This document shows, piece by piece, positions 51,570-61,705 of a stretch of DNA of 64,000 bases. The number at the start of each line of letters is the position of its first letter. Within the stretch, counting starts at the first letter, position 1. The DNA lies in contig NZ_AFPB01000086.1 in NCBI RefSeq assembly GCF_000218485.1, positions 1 through 64,000 on the forward strand, in the 5' to 3' direction. Position numbers and translations under genes: made by a program. The notes beneath the pieces are model-generated. The model did not search any database and was not told the DNA's origin. It was given only the letters and a program-made list of their open reading frames with translations. Origin of the DNA: Aquimarina agarivorans. GTDB lineage: Bacteria; Bacteroidota; Bacteroidia; Flavobacteriales; Flavobacteriaceae.

Positions 51570-53208
51570 CTACTTCTGTAAGTCAATCTCATTCAAATTT
51601 TCAATTCTATTACGAACTAAAAAATCATCTATTGTTTCAAAATGCTCAATTACTCTTTTATTTTTAAACTCAAATACTTTTTTTGAAAGTCCTTGTAAAA
51701 AATGCACGATCATGAGATACCAATATCAATGTACCGTCAAAGGAAACTAAGGCCTCTTTCAACACATCTTTTGATTTTATATCCAAATGGTTAGTAGGCT
51801 CATCTAATATTAATAGATTGACTGGCTCCAATAGTAATTTTACCATGGCTAATCTTGTTTTTTCACCTCCGGAAAGTACGCTCACTTTTTTATCAATATC
51901 ATCGCCTTTAAACATAAATCGCCCTAAAATATTTTTAATCTGCGTACGTACATCCCCTTTAGCAACTTCATCAACCGTTTGAAATATGGTTAAATTTTCA
52001 TCAAGTAATGAAGCTTGATTTTGAGCAAAATAACCCACTTTTACATTGTGACCTAGCTCGCAAATACCATCAACTTCAATCTCCTTCATAATGGCTTTTA
52101 TCATAGTTGACTTCCCTTCGCCGTTTCTGCCAACAAATGAAACTTTTTCGCCTCGGGAGATAGACATATTTGCTTCCTTAAATACGATATGATCTTCATA
52201 CTTTTTTGAAAGATCCTTAACAGTAACTGGATAATCGCCAGATCGAGGTGCGGGAGGAAATCGTAATTTTAACGCTGAAGTATCCACTTCATCAATTTCA
52301 ATAATGTCAAGTTTTTCGAGCATGCGCTGCCTATCCCTAACTTGATTGGTCTTTGAATAAGTCCCTTTAAATTTGTCAATGAATGCTTGCGTATCGGTAA
52401 TAAATTTTTGTTGCTCCTGATAGGCTTTTATTTGATGCGCACGGCGATCCTTCCTTAATTCTAAATAATGGGAATAATTTGCTTTATAATCGTAAATTTT
52501 TCCCATAGTAATTTCAATAGTACGATTGGTTATATTGTCAATAAAGGTTTTATCATGAGAAATTACCATAACGGCTTTGGCTTTGTTTAATAAGAAATCT
52601 TCCAACCAAATTACAGACTCAATATCAACATGATTTGTTGGCTCATCCAACAATATCAAATCAGGCTTTTTTAATAAAATTTTAGCCAGCTCAATACGCA
52701 TTCGCCATCCGCCACTAAATTCACTGGTAGCTCTGTGCAAATCTTCGGCTTTAAAGCCTAAACCTTTTAATGCCTTTTCAACTTCTGCTTCATAATTAAC
52801 CTCCTCAATTGCATAAAACTTTTCGCCTAATTCCGAAACTTTTTCAATAATTTTCATGTAAGCATCAGAATCATAGTCAGTACGCGTTTCCAATGCTTTA
52901 TTTAAACGATCCATTTCATCGCGCATTTCAAAAATATGACTAAATGCTTTTGAAGCTTCTTCCATGACCGTGCAGTCATCTTCGATAAGTAAGTGTTGCG
53001 GAAGGTAGGCAATAACAATATCTTTAGGAAAACGAACACCTCCGCGGGTAGCTTTTTGCGTGCCTGCAATAATTTTCATCATTGTAGATTTTCCCGCACC
53101 ATTTTTACCCATCAAGGCAATTTTGTCGTTTTCATTTATGGTAAAAGCAACATCTTGGAACAACGCTTCACCACCAAATTCTACCGCTAAACTATCTATT
53201 GAAATCAT
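51570..53208 (-). CDS. ABC-F family ATPase (YbiT-like), frameshifted near the C-terminus
   Basis: It has two ABC domains: GKNGAGKST and SGGWRMRIELAKILL with LLDEPTNHVD, then a linker, then GRNGEGKST, LSGGEKTRLAMV and LDEPTNHLD. ABC-F proteins act on ribosomes. One frame stops at 51670 just after LVSHDRAF. Dropping one T from the T6 run (A6 on the plus strand, 51697-51702) gives LQGLSKKVFEFKNKRVIEHFE... to a TAG at 51570-51572, exactly the usual ABC-F tail; the total length is then about 545 residues. So this is a one-base insertion in a homopolymer: an assembly error, slippage, or a recent mutation. Without it the protein lacks only its tail. Confidence 0.88.
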
Positions 53209-53282
53209 ATTATTTTTTATGTGTTGCGAAAATAGGAAAAGAATGATTCAATTGTAATTTTATACTAAGCAAAGAGCGTAAA

Positions 53283-53316
53283 AATAAGAGACTTCTAAAA
53301 AAGGAAGTCTCTTATT
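53283..53316 (-). terminator. terminator downstream of the broken lipoprotein gene
   Basis: A 13-bp perfect stem (aataagagacttc and gaagtctcttatt) with an 8-nt loop, followed on the minus strand by TTTTTA. It separates the lipoprotein gene from the ABC-F gene. Confidence 0.8.
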
Positions 53317-53424
53317 AAATTTAAGTATAGTAAAGCTACAAAAAATGGAGTATAACAGTTGTCGAAGACAAAATTTAAGTAAACTCGTTACAATTCGAAA
53401 TAGATTATTTGCTTTTACTATGGA

Positions 53425-54240
53425 TTAAAACTTATAACTAACACCCGTGCTAAAGGTTACTCCTTGTGCAAAGGACGTGTGACAACTGAGTTTTCCAGTT
53501 ATTTTATTTTGCGAAAAATATAGACCTGTAGCGGTGGTTAAAATTTGATTTCCTCTGCCTATACTACTCCAAAAACCTAATTCTGAATCAGTATCAACCC
53601 TAAAGATTAGCTCACTTATAGCACTTAAATTTATACTTCGCTTTTGGGGCGCTAAGTCAATAAAATCTATTTCAACAATCGGAAAATCATCGTCCTCAGC
53701 CACAGTTTCAATCCTTGCCAACTCTTTTCTTAAGTCAGCATAACTTCCATCTTCATATTGTACTGTCAATTTTGCGCCTATAATGCGCCAGTCTACTTTT
53801 TTGAATGGAATATTGTAAGCAATTTCTGCTGAAAGACCAGCACCGTAGAAATTTTTAGTACTAATATTAATGGTTTCACTAATTGTATTAAAAGTTCCGG
53901 AAGGATCATTTATTGAAAATGTTCAGTCAGCAATATCAATAGTACCAAAATGCGAATACCCCCCATAAGCATACACTACACTTTTTCGTGTAAAACTTTT
54001 ATTGTATGCCACTGAAACAAAAGTACTTTTATCATCTACGTCAATACTTTTATGAAACGTTCCTGATACGTAACGTGATTTTAAAAGGGTACCTCCTTGT
54101 TGCATACGCTTTTGATATACCGTACTTTCGTTTGCAAAATTAGCAGGTCCAAAAAGTGCAGTACAACTCACAGTTGACTGCACAAATAATCCCACAATTA
54201 CCATTTTAATTGTGGGATAAATAAAATTTTTTATTCTCAT
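53425..54240 (-). pseudogene. lipoprotein / outer-membrane-type protein with an internal TGA
   Basis: The frame is continuous from ATG 54240 to a stop at 53425 except for TGA at 53923-53925 (codon 106). Before it, a lipobox with C26 (QSTVSC) follows the signal peptide, and strands such as STFVSVAYNKSF and VVYAYGGYSHFG look like beta-strands. After it the same frame continues with TFSINDPSG... and ends GVTFSTGVSYKF, an outer-membrane-like aromatic end. The TGA follows IAD and likely replaced TGG (Trp). No family was recognised. It starts 5 bp after the prohibitin-like gene's stop, so it is the last gene of that small operon. Confidence 0.65.
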
Positions 54241-54245
54241 TTAAA

Positions 54246-55058
54246 TTATTTTCCTAAAATAAGTGGCAAACCATCTTTTGCTGAACCCACCACAATCACT
54301 TTTGAATTTGGTGATTTGGATAACTCAATAGTAGCCTGTATGCCTTTTTCCTGAAGAATTTTATCGGTTAACGAAGCACTTAAAATTTTATTTGCCGTAG
54401 CTTTACCTTCCGCATCGATCTTTTGTCTTTCAGCCTCCTTTGCAGCCTTTGTCAAACGAAATTCATACTCTAACGATTCTTGTTCTTGCTTTAGCTTACG
54501 CTCAATGGCATCTTTTATAGTTGGTGGCAATGTTACATCTCTTACTAAAATTTCTTCCAAATCAATGTATTGCTTGCCTACAATTTTTTTTGTTTCATCA
54601 AAAATTTCTTTTTGAATTACATCTCTTTTACTTGAGTATAATTGCTCAGGAGTATATCGTCCAACAACACTCCTCGCAGCGGAGCGGATAGCGGGTTGAA
54701 TAATTCTTGCCAAATAATTTTTACCTTTTTCCTGGTGTAGCTTACCCAAATCTCCATATTTTGGCTTATACCAAGCCGAAGCTTCTAGCTTAATTTCCAA
54801 TCCATTGGAGGATAATACCTGCATTTTCTCAAACACCTCCTGTTGTCTTACTTCATACAAAATAACACTGTTCCAGGGTGCTATAAAATGAAATCCTTCA
54901 CCCAGCGGAGGTTCATCCGTAACCACTCCATTAGCAAATGTTTTGTACAAAACACCAGCTTTACCAGAATCAATTGTTATGGTTGATTTTGATATAAAAA
55001 TAATGGTAAAAACTAAAAGTATTATTAGTGGTATTCCAATTTTTGGTAATCTGTCCAT
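54246..55058 (-). CDS. prohibitin / SPFH-domain protein
   Basis: A 270-residue protein with one N-terminal membrane helix (about 8-24), an SPFH domain (about 25-190; VLYKTFANGVVTDEPPLGEGFHFIAPW) and a helical end (EAERQKIDAEGKATANKIL) typical of prohibitins. These proteins form large ring oligomers on the inner membrane and influence membrane proteases. The downstream lipoprotein gene begins 5 bp after its stop. Nothing odd in the frame. Confidence 0.87.
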   Translation of the reverse strand: MDRLPKIGIPLIILLVFTIIFISKSTITIDSGKAGVLYKTFANGVVTDEPPLGEGFHFIAPWNSVILYEVRQQEVFEKMQVLSSNGLEIKLEASAWYKPKYGDLGKLHQEKGKNYLARIIQPAIRSAARSVVGRYTPEQLYSSKRDVIQKEIFDETKKIVGKQYIDLEEILVRDVTLPPTIKDAIERKLKQEQESLEYEFRLTKAAKEAERQKIDAEGKATANKILSASLTDKILQEKGIQATIELSKSPNSKVIVVGSAKDGLPLILGK

Positions 55059-55217
55059 TGCTTTTAAATTTTATAAATAGTACTTTATAGTACTGTGTTA
55101 ATTTTGTGTCTTTCTTCTGGTATTTATAGTTTTGAATACTCCAATATATGATTTATTTAAAGAAAAACTGAGATGTTTATACTAAATCTATTTGAGCTAT
55201 TGTAACCGAAATTTATT

Positions 55218-57248
55218 TTAAATAAGTCCGTTATATTTTCTTAAAAACCATTCTACACTTAACAAAAATAATAATAATGCTAGCATGAATTTCCAGGATA
55301 TTAGTGGGAGTTTTTCTTGCCTCGATTTTTGTATTGGCTTAAATTGATCACTTTTAATTAAGGTTTCAATTAATTGATCTATTTGATTTGGATAAAACAG
55401 CGCCCCATTATTTTTAACGCTTAACGCAGAAAGATTTTCAATATCGGGGCTGAAAAATTGTTTTTCTATATCAAAATCTAAAATATTGAACCGCCCAAAC
55501 GTTTTTAGTTTTGTCCCCTCAGCATTGATTGAAAATGTATAATTACCAGCAGGCAGATCACTTAAATCAGCCTCGTAGTAATTACCTTTTAAAACCATGG
55601 GTAATTTTTTGATCGATGCTGTATTTGTATCAGTGATCATTAACAATAATTTCCCTTTGGTATCAAACTCGTAGTTTTTATTAAAATATCCTGCCGTTAT
55701 TTTAATTGCATTTGAAGTATAGTAAGTAGACTCATAATTAGCTGTTAGGCGTTTTCGTTCTTTTTTACTGGATAAAAATTGAATTATTTTCCCAAAAAAA
55801 TCATCAAACTTTTTAAAATCTCCATCTCTTTTAAAATTTGCCAGGCGCCATTTCCAGAAACCTTCTCCAAAAAGTACAGCTTCATTTGCCGCATCATTCT
55901 CCCAAAAAGCAAGTAATGGATCGGTTGTAGCTACATTTGCTATCTTTTTGAATAACAAGCTTTCAAAAGGTGGCAGTAAGGTTTCCTGACCAAAACTACT
56001 CTCCAACGGAGGATAGTCTTTCAAATCAAATTGATCTGTATTAAAAACTGTAAAATTATCGGATAAAATGGCAATAATTTCCTGATCCTGATTTGAATCA
56101 TTTTTTTGATAATTTCTTTTCAACCTATTTAAAAAAGTCCAGTCAGTTTGCTTACCTGTAATGGTTAATAATTGCGCTCCTTTTTTAGCTATCAAATCAA
56201 AAACTGGTCTAAAAGTAGGTTTAGGCTGGTATGCAATAACCAACTGATAACCTTCCAAACTATTAACTTCACTTGCTTTTTTTACTGTTAGCGAACGCCT
56301 TTCGTTACTTTCTATAGTTCTTTTTAAGGCAGCAATGTCTGAGTGTATGATATCACTTACTAACAATACATTTGTTTTTTGATCAATTGTTTCAACCACA
56401 AAACTTTTACTATTGTTATCCTGATTCTTTTCTCCCGTAAAGGGTAAAATACGAGCGGTATAGCTATGCAATCCTACCTGGGTAGCTTTTACAGTAAAAT
56501 CAACAAATTCAGATGTTTTTTGTATATCAAATGACAATTGCTTTTTAAACACTAGCTGTTTGCCTTTATACACTTGCAATTCAGATTTTTTACTTGATTT
56601 ACCTGCATAGTTGACTAATACTTCTATGGGGAATTTATTGTTTAAATAAGCATATTTGTTGGCGTTTATGCGGGTAATTTTTAAATCTTCCACCCGAGTG
56701 GTATCTCCAAAAGGGACACTGTAAATAGGTTGTTCATGGTTACTTTTATAATAAGAATAATCCGAGCCATAGGTTTGATTCCCATCGGTCAATAAAACAA
56801 TAGGCGACTGCGCCTTTCGGTGTATTTTTTGAACATTTTTTAAGCTATTAAAAATTTGTGTTTGTCCGCTGTTGAGATTGTCAACAACACTATCTGATAA
56901 TTGTTCCCCAAATCCATAACTAAAAATAGCAAAACGTTCTTTTAAATCAGCACTTTGATTAAATTTTGCTAGTGTTTGTGTTAGTGATTGCTGAAGATTT
57001 AAATATTCTATTGATTTTGATTGATCGGTCAATAAAATTAAATCAGGCTTTTCCGTAGTAGTTTTGGTAACTGATACCTGCGGATTTATCAATAAAACCA
57101 GAATTACAAATACGGTTAAAAAGCGCAAAAAAGCGAAAAGTAATGTCTTTTTTGACTTACTTTTCGCTTTATACAAATATTGAAAAATAGCTACTAACAG
57201 TGCCACGACTGCTGATGCAATTATTAATAGTACTGTTTGTGTAGCCAA
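55218..57248 (-). CDS. VWA-like membrane protein
   Basis: A 676-residue protein. Two N-terminal helices (about 5-24 and 37-58) and one C-terminal helix (about 650-667) bracket a large soluble part. A von Willebrand A-like domain begins at about 70 with the MIDAS pattern LLTDQSKS (DxSxS form), and Ig-like beta segments follow. It resembles Bacteroidota BatA-like or glutamine-amidotransferase-like membrane proteins of unknown role. It is 51 bp past the fabG coding end on the same strand. Confidence 0.72.
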   Translation of the reverse strand: MATQTVLLIIASAVVALLVAIFQYLYKAKSKSKKTLLFAFLRFLTVFVILVLLINPQVSVTKTTTEKPDLILLTDQSKSIEYLNLQQSLTQTLAKFNQSADLKERFAIFSYGFGEQLSDSVVDNLNSGQTQIFNSLKNVQKIHRKAQSPIVLLTDGNQTYGSDYSYYKSNHEQPIYSVPFGDTTRVEDLKITRINANKYAYLNNKFPIEVLVNYAGKSSKKSELQVYKGKQLVFKKQLSFDIQKTSEFVDFTVKATQVGLHSYTARILPFTGEKNQDNNSKSFVVETIDQKTNVLLVSDIIHSDIAALKRTIESNERRSLTVKKASEVNSLEGYQLVIAYQPKPTFRPVFDLIAKKGAQLLTITGKQTDWTFLNRLKRNYQKNDSNQDQEIIAILSDNFTVFNTDQFDLKDYPPLESSFGQETLLPPFESLLFKKIANVATTDPLLAFWENDAANEAVLFGEGFWKWRLANFKRDGDFKKFDDFFGKIIQFLSSKKERKRLTANYESTYYTSNAIKITAGYFNKNYEFDTKGKLLLMITDTNTASIKKLPMVLKGNYYEADLSDLPAGNYTFSINAEGTKLKTFGRFNILDFDIEKQFFSPDIENLSALSVKNNGALFYPNQIDQLIETLIKSDQFKPIQKSRQEKLPLISWKFMLALLLFLLSVEWFLRKYNGLI

Positions 57249-57306
57249 TTTTTTATTTTAATTGTACCCTACCTGGGGTGTGATGTAATATAATGACAAC
57301 TTTTGG

Positions 57307-58056
57307 CTATGTCAACATTCCGCCATCAACATTAAGTACTTGCCCTGTTACGTAAGCACTTAAGTCGCTACCCAAATATACACAAGCATTTGCAATATCT
57401 TCGGGTGTTCCTCCTCTTTTTAATGGAATTCCAGCTCTCCAGCCTTCAACCACCTTTTCATCAAGACTTGCTGTCATTTCAGTTTCAATAAAACCTGGTG
57501 CTACCACGTTGCAACGGATATTTCGTGATCCTAATTCCAATGCCACTGATTTTGAAAAACCAATGATTCCTGCTTTGGAAGCCGCATAATTAGTTTGTCC
57601 CGCATTTCCTTTTACTCCTACTACCGAACTCATATTTATAATAGATCCCTTGCGTTGTTTTAGCATTGTGCGTTGTACCGCTTTAGTCATGTTAAATACC
57701 GACTTAAGGTTGACCTCAATTACTTTATCAAAGTCGTCTTCACTAATACGCATCAACAAATTATCCTTAGTAATCCCAGCGTTGTTTATTAAAATATCTA
57801 TTCCTCCTTCAAAATCCTTAAGGATATTTGCTACTAATTCCTGCGAATCATTAAAATTAGCAGCATTACTTTTATATGCTTTTGCTTGTACTCCTAATTC
57901 AATAAGTTCTTTTTCTAATTCTTCTGCCGCTGCCGCAGAAGAGCTGTATGTAAATGCTACGTTTGCCCCATGCTGAGCAAAAATTTGAGCAATTCCTTTA
58001 CCTATACCTCTACTTGCACCTGTAATTATTGCGTTCTTTCCTTGTAAAAGTTTCAT
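57307..58056 (-). CDS. fabG: 3-oxoacyl-[acyl-carrier-protein] reductase
   Basis: A 249-residue short-chain dehydrogenase: NADP-binding TGASRGIGKGIA at 13-24, NNAG near 90, catalytic Ser-Tyr-Lys (INMSSVVG, then YAASKAG), and a C-terminal YVTGQVLNVDGGM. Length and motifs match FabG of fatty-acid synthesis. It is cytoplasmic. Other SDRs of the family are possible, but the NVDGG ending supports FabG. It follows the coiled-coil membrane gene on the same strand. Confidence 0.9.
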   Translation of the reverse strand: MKLLQGKNAIITGASRGIGKGIAQIFAQHGANVAFTYSSSAAAAEELEKELIELGVQAKAYKSNAANFNDSQELVANILKDFEGGIDILINNAGITKDNLLMRISEDDFDKVIEVNLKSVFNMTKAVQRTMLKQRKGSIINMSSVVGVKGNAGQTNYAASKAGIIGFSKSVALELGSRNIRCNVVAPGFIETEMTASLDEKVVEGWRAGIPLKRGGTPEDIANACVYLGSDLSAYVTGQVLNVDGGMLT

Positions 58057-58146
58057 TAGTTTTATTTACTGTTTTTATAATTACCAAATATAGTAATTCC
58101 CAAAATCATGGCGTTAATTCCTTTTTAAATAATATAGTTTGCATGA

Positions 58147-58647
58147 TTAATGCTTGGGGTATATGTGTGAAGCGATAGTTTCAAAACTTAACGTACGGTC
58201 TTTTGAAAAATCATATTTGTAAAGTACCTGCCCCCAATATTCACTATCTGTAAAATCGGCAATAGCCCACTTATGATTAATCAATTTAACACGATCAATA
58301 CGAGTTGGACCACTCATTCCTGCCACAGGAACTAGTGGGTTATCATTATCAACGCTATTGTTTTCTATTAAAGCATCCAGTACCAAACCTTCAATTTGTG
58401 GAACGGTAATGCCTAAATCCTCAATATATTCCGAAGCATATTCGTCGTGACGTAAAGTGAAATAACTTAATTCCAAGGTTTCATTATCTAAGGAATCTGC
58501 TACTTTTTTAGCTTTTTCTAATTTTTTTTCAAGTTTAGAAATTCGCTGCGAATCCAAATCTATTTTTTTACTTGCATTTCGGTGTTGAAACAAAATATAC
58601 AATACAGCTAAACCAAATAGATAAATAAAAATTTTACTGTTTTTCAT
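58147..58647 (-). CDS. membrane-anchored protein of unknown function
   Basis: A 166-residue protein: one N-terminal helix (IFIYLFGLAVLYILFQ, 6-21), a coiled coil (SQRISKLEKKLEKAKKVADSL), then an acidic domain with HDEYASEYIEDLG and a C-terminal WAIADFTDSEYWGQVLYKYDF segment. In annotations I recall similar proteins are loosely called hydrolases, but I see no catalytic motif. It lies 9 bp after the MBL-fold gene's stop and so is probably in its operon. Confidence 0.65.
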   Translation of the reverse strand: MKNSKIFIYLFGLAVLYILFQHRNASKKIDLDSQRISKLEKKLEKAKKVADSLDNETLELSYFTLRHDEYASEYIEDLGITVPQIEGLVLDALIENNSVDNDNPLVPVAGMSGPTRIDRVKLINHKWAIADFTDSEYWGQVLYKYDFSKDRTLSFETIASHIYPKH

Positions 58648-58656
58648 TCTAAAAAA

Positions 58657-59427
58657 TTAATTAAATTCTAACTCCAAGCCATCGTAAGCTAAAAAAACAT
58701 TTGAAGGTAAACTTTTTTCCACTTCATCATGAAAGCCTAGCAAATGACTAATATGAGTTAAATAAGCACGTTTGGGTTGTATTTTTCTAATAAACGCTAA
58801 GGCTTCTTCAAGCGTAAAATGCGAAAAATGCGCTTCTTCGCGTAAAGCATTTACAACTAATATATCAATATTTTTTAAATGCTGATAAGAATGTTCAGGT
58901 ACAGTTTTTACATCGGTCAAATACACTAAATTATCAACACGAAATCCTAGTATAGGCAAATTACCGTGCATAATATCAATAGGCTGTACTTTTTTATTTT
59001 GTAACTGAATTGTGTTTTTTGCACTAATAACTGTTTGCCGTACATTGGGCGTTCCCGGATATTTATTTTGTGAATCAATAATGTAATGAAACCTACTGCT
59101 TAATGCTTTAAAAACCCGTTCATCAGCGTACAAAGGGATGTCCTTTTTTTGTCGGTAAAAAAACGGACGAATGTCATCCAAACCAATAATATGATCGGTG
59201 TGTTCGTGTGTGAATAATATACCATCTATTTTTGATACATTTTGCCTAAGCATTTGCTGCCTAAAGTCTGGGCTGCAATCAATTACATACACATTATCAT
59301 CCCAAGTAATCATTGCCGAACAACGCAAGCGTTTGTCTTTAAAATTATCACTTAAACAAACGGGATGAGTACTCCCTATAATTGGAATACCTTGCGAGGT
59401 TCCGGTACCAAGAAATGTAATTTTCAA
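58657..59427 (-). CDS. MBL-fold metallo-hydrolase (PhnP-like)
   Basis: A 256-residue metallo-beta-lactamase fold enzyme starting FLGTGTSQGIPIIGSTHPVC. The metal-binding THEHTDHIIGLDDIRPF is near 75-91, with DVKT and HISH further ligands near 170 and 222. It is close to the phosphoribosyl cyclic phosphodiesterase (PhnP) and tRNase Z-like group. No phn genes are near, so the substrate is open. It begins a minus-strand group divergent from the conserved gene at 59562. Confidence 0.85.
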   Translation of the reverse strand: MKITFLGTGTSQGIPIIGSTHPVCLSDNFKDKRLRCSAMITWDDNVYVIDCSPDFRQQMLRQNVSKIDGILFTHEHTDHIIGLDDIRPFFYRQKKDIPLYADERVFKALSSRFHYIIDSQNKYPGTPNVRQTVISAKNTIQLQNKKVQPIDIMHGNLPILGFRVDNLVYLTDVKTVPEHSYQHLKNIDILVVNALREEAHFSHFTLEEALAFIRKIQPKRAYLTHISHLLGFHDEVEKSLPSNVFLAYDGLELEFN

Positions 59428-59561
59428 CAGTTTATTTTTTCACAAATTAACACAATTTAGAACGAAAAACAGTGTACTATTATTAATTTCATAAAATTAG
59501 TTCTAGTATTTTTTGTTCTCGTTTGGATTACTAACTTTACACGTACCTTAAAATATTGTAT

Positions 59562-61016
59562 ATGGCTATTACTCTTATTGGTGATCGTGATTTTGATCCA
59601 GTACCTTCTATAAAAAGTAAATGTTTACGCGTTAATTTGAATGAGCATATTTATGGTACCTTTAATGAAATTGGTGCAGGACAAGAGACGGTTCGTAATT
59701 TTTTTAGAGCTGGTGGTGCCTCAGGCACTATAGCCAAAGCAATGAGTGCGTATGACAAAGATTTTAGTGATGCCATTTATGGTGTTGAAAAAGATGGACG
59801 TTACGTTACCGAATTACGCTTGCGTACCATGCTTGAAAAGGAAATGAAGCACATGGAACAGCGTATTTCAAGAGAAAAACATCCTAAAAAAATGTTTTTT
59901 AGCTACGCAAACACTGTTGCTACTATTGATTTTGCAAAAAAATACAAAGGTCATGGTTGGGTCGGCATTCGTTACCAAACGGATCCTACTCAAAAAGAAT
60001 ACAACGAAATTACGTTACACGTCCGATTTCATGAAAATGATGCCCGTCATCAACAAAATACTTTAGGAGTTTTAGGAGTTAATTTAATTTATGGTGCTTA
60101 CTACAAATATGATAATCCTAAAAAATTGCTACTCTATTTGTACGATCATATTGATAAAGATAAACTAGAGATTGATACTATTAATTTTTCGGGGCCTGTT
60201 TTTAAAGATGTGGACAATCGATTAATGAGTTTGCAATTAGTTAAAAACGGCATGACCGAAGCTATTATGTTTGGTCCTGACGGTAATAATGTATTGCCTG
60301 CACGTATTTTATACAAAAAGAACATTTTAGCTTTACGCGGAAGTTTTAGACCCGTGACCAGAGTAAATATGGACATTTTAGAATGCTCATATGACATGTT
60401 TAAAAAAGAGGATAAAGTAAACCCTGAAAAAATTCAGGTAGTTTTTGAAATTACCTTATCAAACCTTATGGCCGAAGGTCAAATTGACGAGACTGATTTT
60501 ATGGATCGTGCCCGTTTGTTATGCAATTTGGGACAAACAGTGCTAATTTCAAAATTTAAAGAATATTATAAACTGGTAGAATATTTTTCAAATTACTCCA
60601 AAGAAAAGATGTCTTTGGCTATGGGAGTCAATAATTTTATTGAAATTTTTAATGAAAAATACTACCGACAATTAAGCGGAGGTATTTTAGAGGCTTTCGG
60701 AAAACTATTTTATAAGGATTTGATTGTATATATGTATCCTTTAAAAAACCATGATACTGGAGAGATTACCAATAGTCATAACCTTATTTTAGATAAACAC
60801 ATCAAGGAGCTTTACAAGTTTTTTAAGCATAACAAAAAACTAAAAGACCTAGAAAATTACAATCCAAAATACTTGGATATCTTTTCCAGAGAAGTACTCC
60901 AGAAAATTAAAGAACGTGAACCTGGTTGGGAAAAAGCATTGCCAGAGGGAATTCCTGAAATTATAAAAGATAAAGGCTTATTTAATTATAGAGAAGTGAG
61001 TATAAGAAATTTTTAA
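59562..61016 (+). CDS. conserved protein of unknown function
   Basis: 484 residues from ATG 59562 (a TTG two codons earlier is less likely). It has no signal peptide or membrane helix. A very conserved-looking core is GTFNEIGAGQETVRNFFRAGGASGTIAKAMSAY near residues 25-57, followed by GRYVTELRLRTMLEKEMK and FFSYANTVATIDFAKKYKGHGWVGIRYQ. I recall homologues across bacteria with inconsistent names, some plainly wrong (such as TonB-dependent receptor). The text suggests a large cytoplasmic enzyme, but no catalytic motif can be named. It stands alone between the MBL-fold group and the glycan genes. Confidence 0.75.
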   Translation: MAITLIGDRDFDPVPSIKSKCLRVNLNEHIYGTFNEIGAGQETVRNFFRAGGASGTIAKAMSAYDKDFSDAIYGVEKDGRYVTELRLRTMLEKEMKHMEQRISREKHPKKMFFSYANTVATIDFAKKYKGHGWVGIRYQTDPTQKEYNEITLHVRFHENDARHQQNTLGVLGVNLIYGAYYKYDNPKKLLLYLYDHIDKDKLEIDTINFSGPVFKDVDNRLMSLQLVKNGMTEAIMFGPDGNNVLPARILYKKNILALRGSFRPVTRVNMDILECSYDMFKKEDKVNPEKIQVVFEITLSNLMAEGQIDETDFMDRARLLCNLGQTVLISKFKEYYKLVEYFSNYSKEKMSLAMGVNNFIEIFNEKYYRQLSGGILEAFGKLFYKDLIVYMYPLKNHDTGEITNSHNLILDKHIKELYKFFKHNKKLKDLENYNPKYLDIFSREVLQKIKEREPGWEKALPEGIPEIIKDKGLFNYREVSIRNF

Positions 61017-61048
61017 GATTATTAAACAGTCCCTACCCTATTCTAAGA

Positions 61049-61705
61049 ATGAAAAATTTAATACGAAAATTCTTTGTAAATTATGACAGAAAGCTATACA
61101 ATGACAATAAATTTGTAGTTGTTTCAAACAACTGCTGGGGTGCGGAAGTGTACAAAAGATTAGGAGTACAATACAATACGCCTTTTGTTGGTTTATTTAT
61201 TTTCGGACCAGATTATCTAAAATTGTTATCTAATTTTGATTATTATTTAAATAGTAAATTATCTTTTATATCCAAATCTAAATGGATTGACAAACCTCTT
61301 GATTACCCTGTAGGATTTTTAGTAGATGTTGAGATTCATTTTTTACATTATAAAAATAAAAAAGAAGCGTCTTTAAAATGGAATCGAAGAGTTGTTAGAA
61401 TGTTAGAAACAAAAAATAAAAATAATTATTTTTTTAAAATTTGTGATAGAGATTTAACTGATAATGAAATTCTATTAAAATTTCACCAATTACCCTTCAA
61501 AAATAAAATTTCATTTGGCTTGAAGAATTTAGAAATTAAAAATCATATTAAAGTAAAAGAAAATCAAAACAACTCAACTGTTCCCGATGGCTTAAAACTT
61601 TTTAGATGCTCGTTCAGGTATATAGATATTTTCAAGTGGATAGATAGTGGAATATTGACAAATAGTTATTATAATAGATTAAAATATTTTTTAAAGGTAA
61701 TCTAA
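61049..61705 (+). CDS. DUF1919 family protein, exopolysaccharide-type
   Basis: A 218-residue protein. The N-terminal part VVVSNNCWGAEVYKRLGVQYNTPFVGLFIFGPDYLKLL is the hallmark of DUF1919, which is found in exopolysaccharide and capsule loci. It may add or remove a group on a polysaccharide, but no activity is shown. It is 32 bp after the conserved unknown gene. Its 3' end overlaps the end of the convergent glycosyltransferase by four bases. Confidence 0.82.
   Translation: MKNLIRKFFVNYDRKLYNDNKFVVVSNNCWGAEVYKRLGVQYNTPFVGLFIFGPDYLKLLSNFDYYLNSKLSFISKSKWIDKPLDYPVGFLVDVEIHFLHYKNKKEASLKWNRRVVRMLETKNKNNYFFKICDRDLTDNEILLKFHQLPFKNKISFGLKNLEIKNHIKVKENQNNSTVPDGLKLFRCSFRYIDIFKWIDSGILTNSYYNRLKYFLKVI

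Noticed and set aside
46294..53925. Recoding of TGA as tryptophan in this organism
   Set aside because: Only two candidate TGA codons were found, and TGA works as a normal stop elsewhere (for example 20573-20575, where the ZIP gene starts). The opsin also has a TAA and a frameshift, so decay explains it better.
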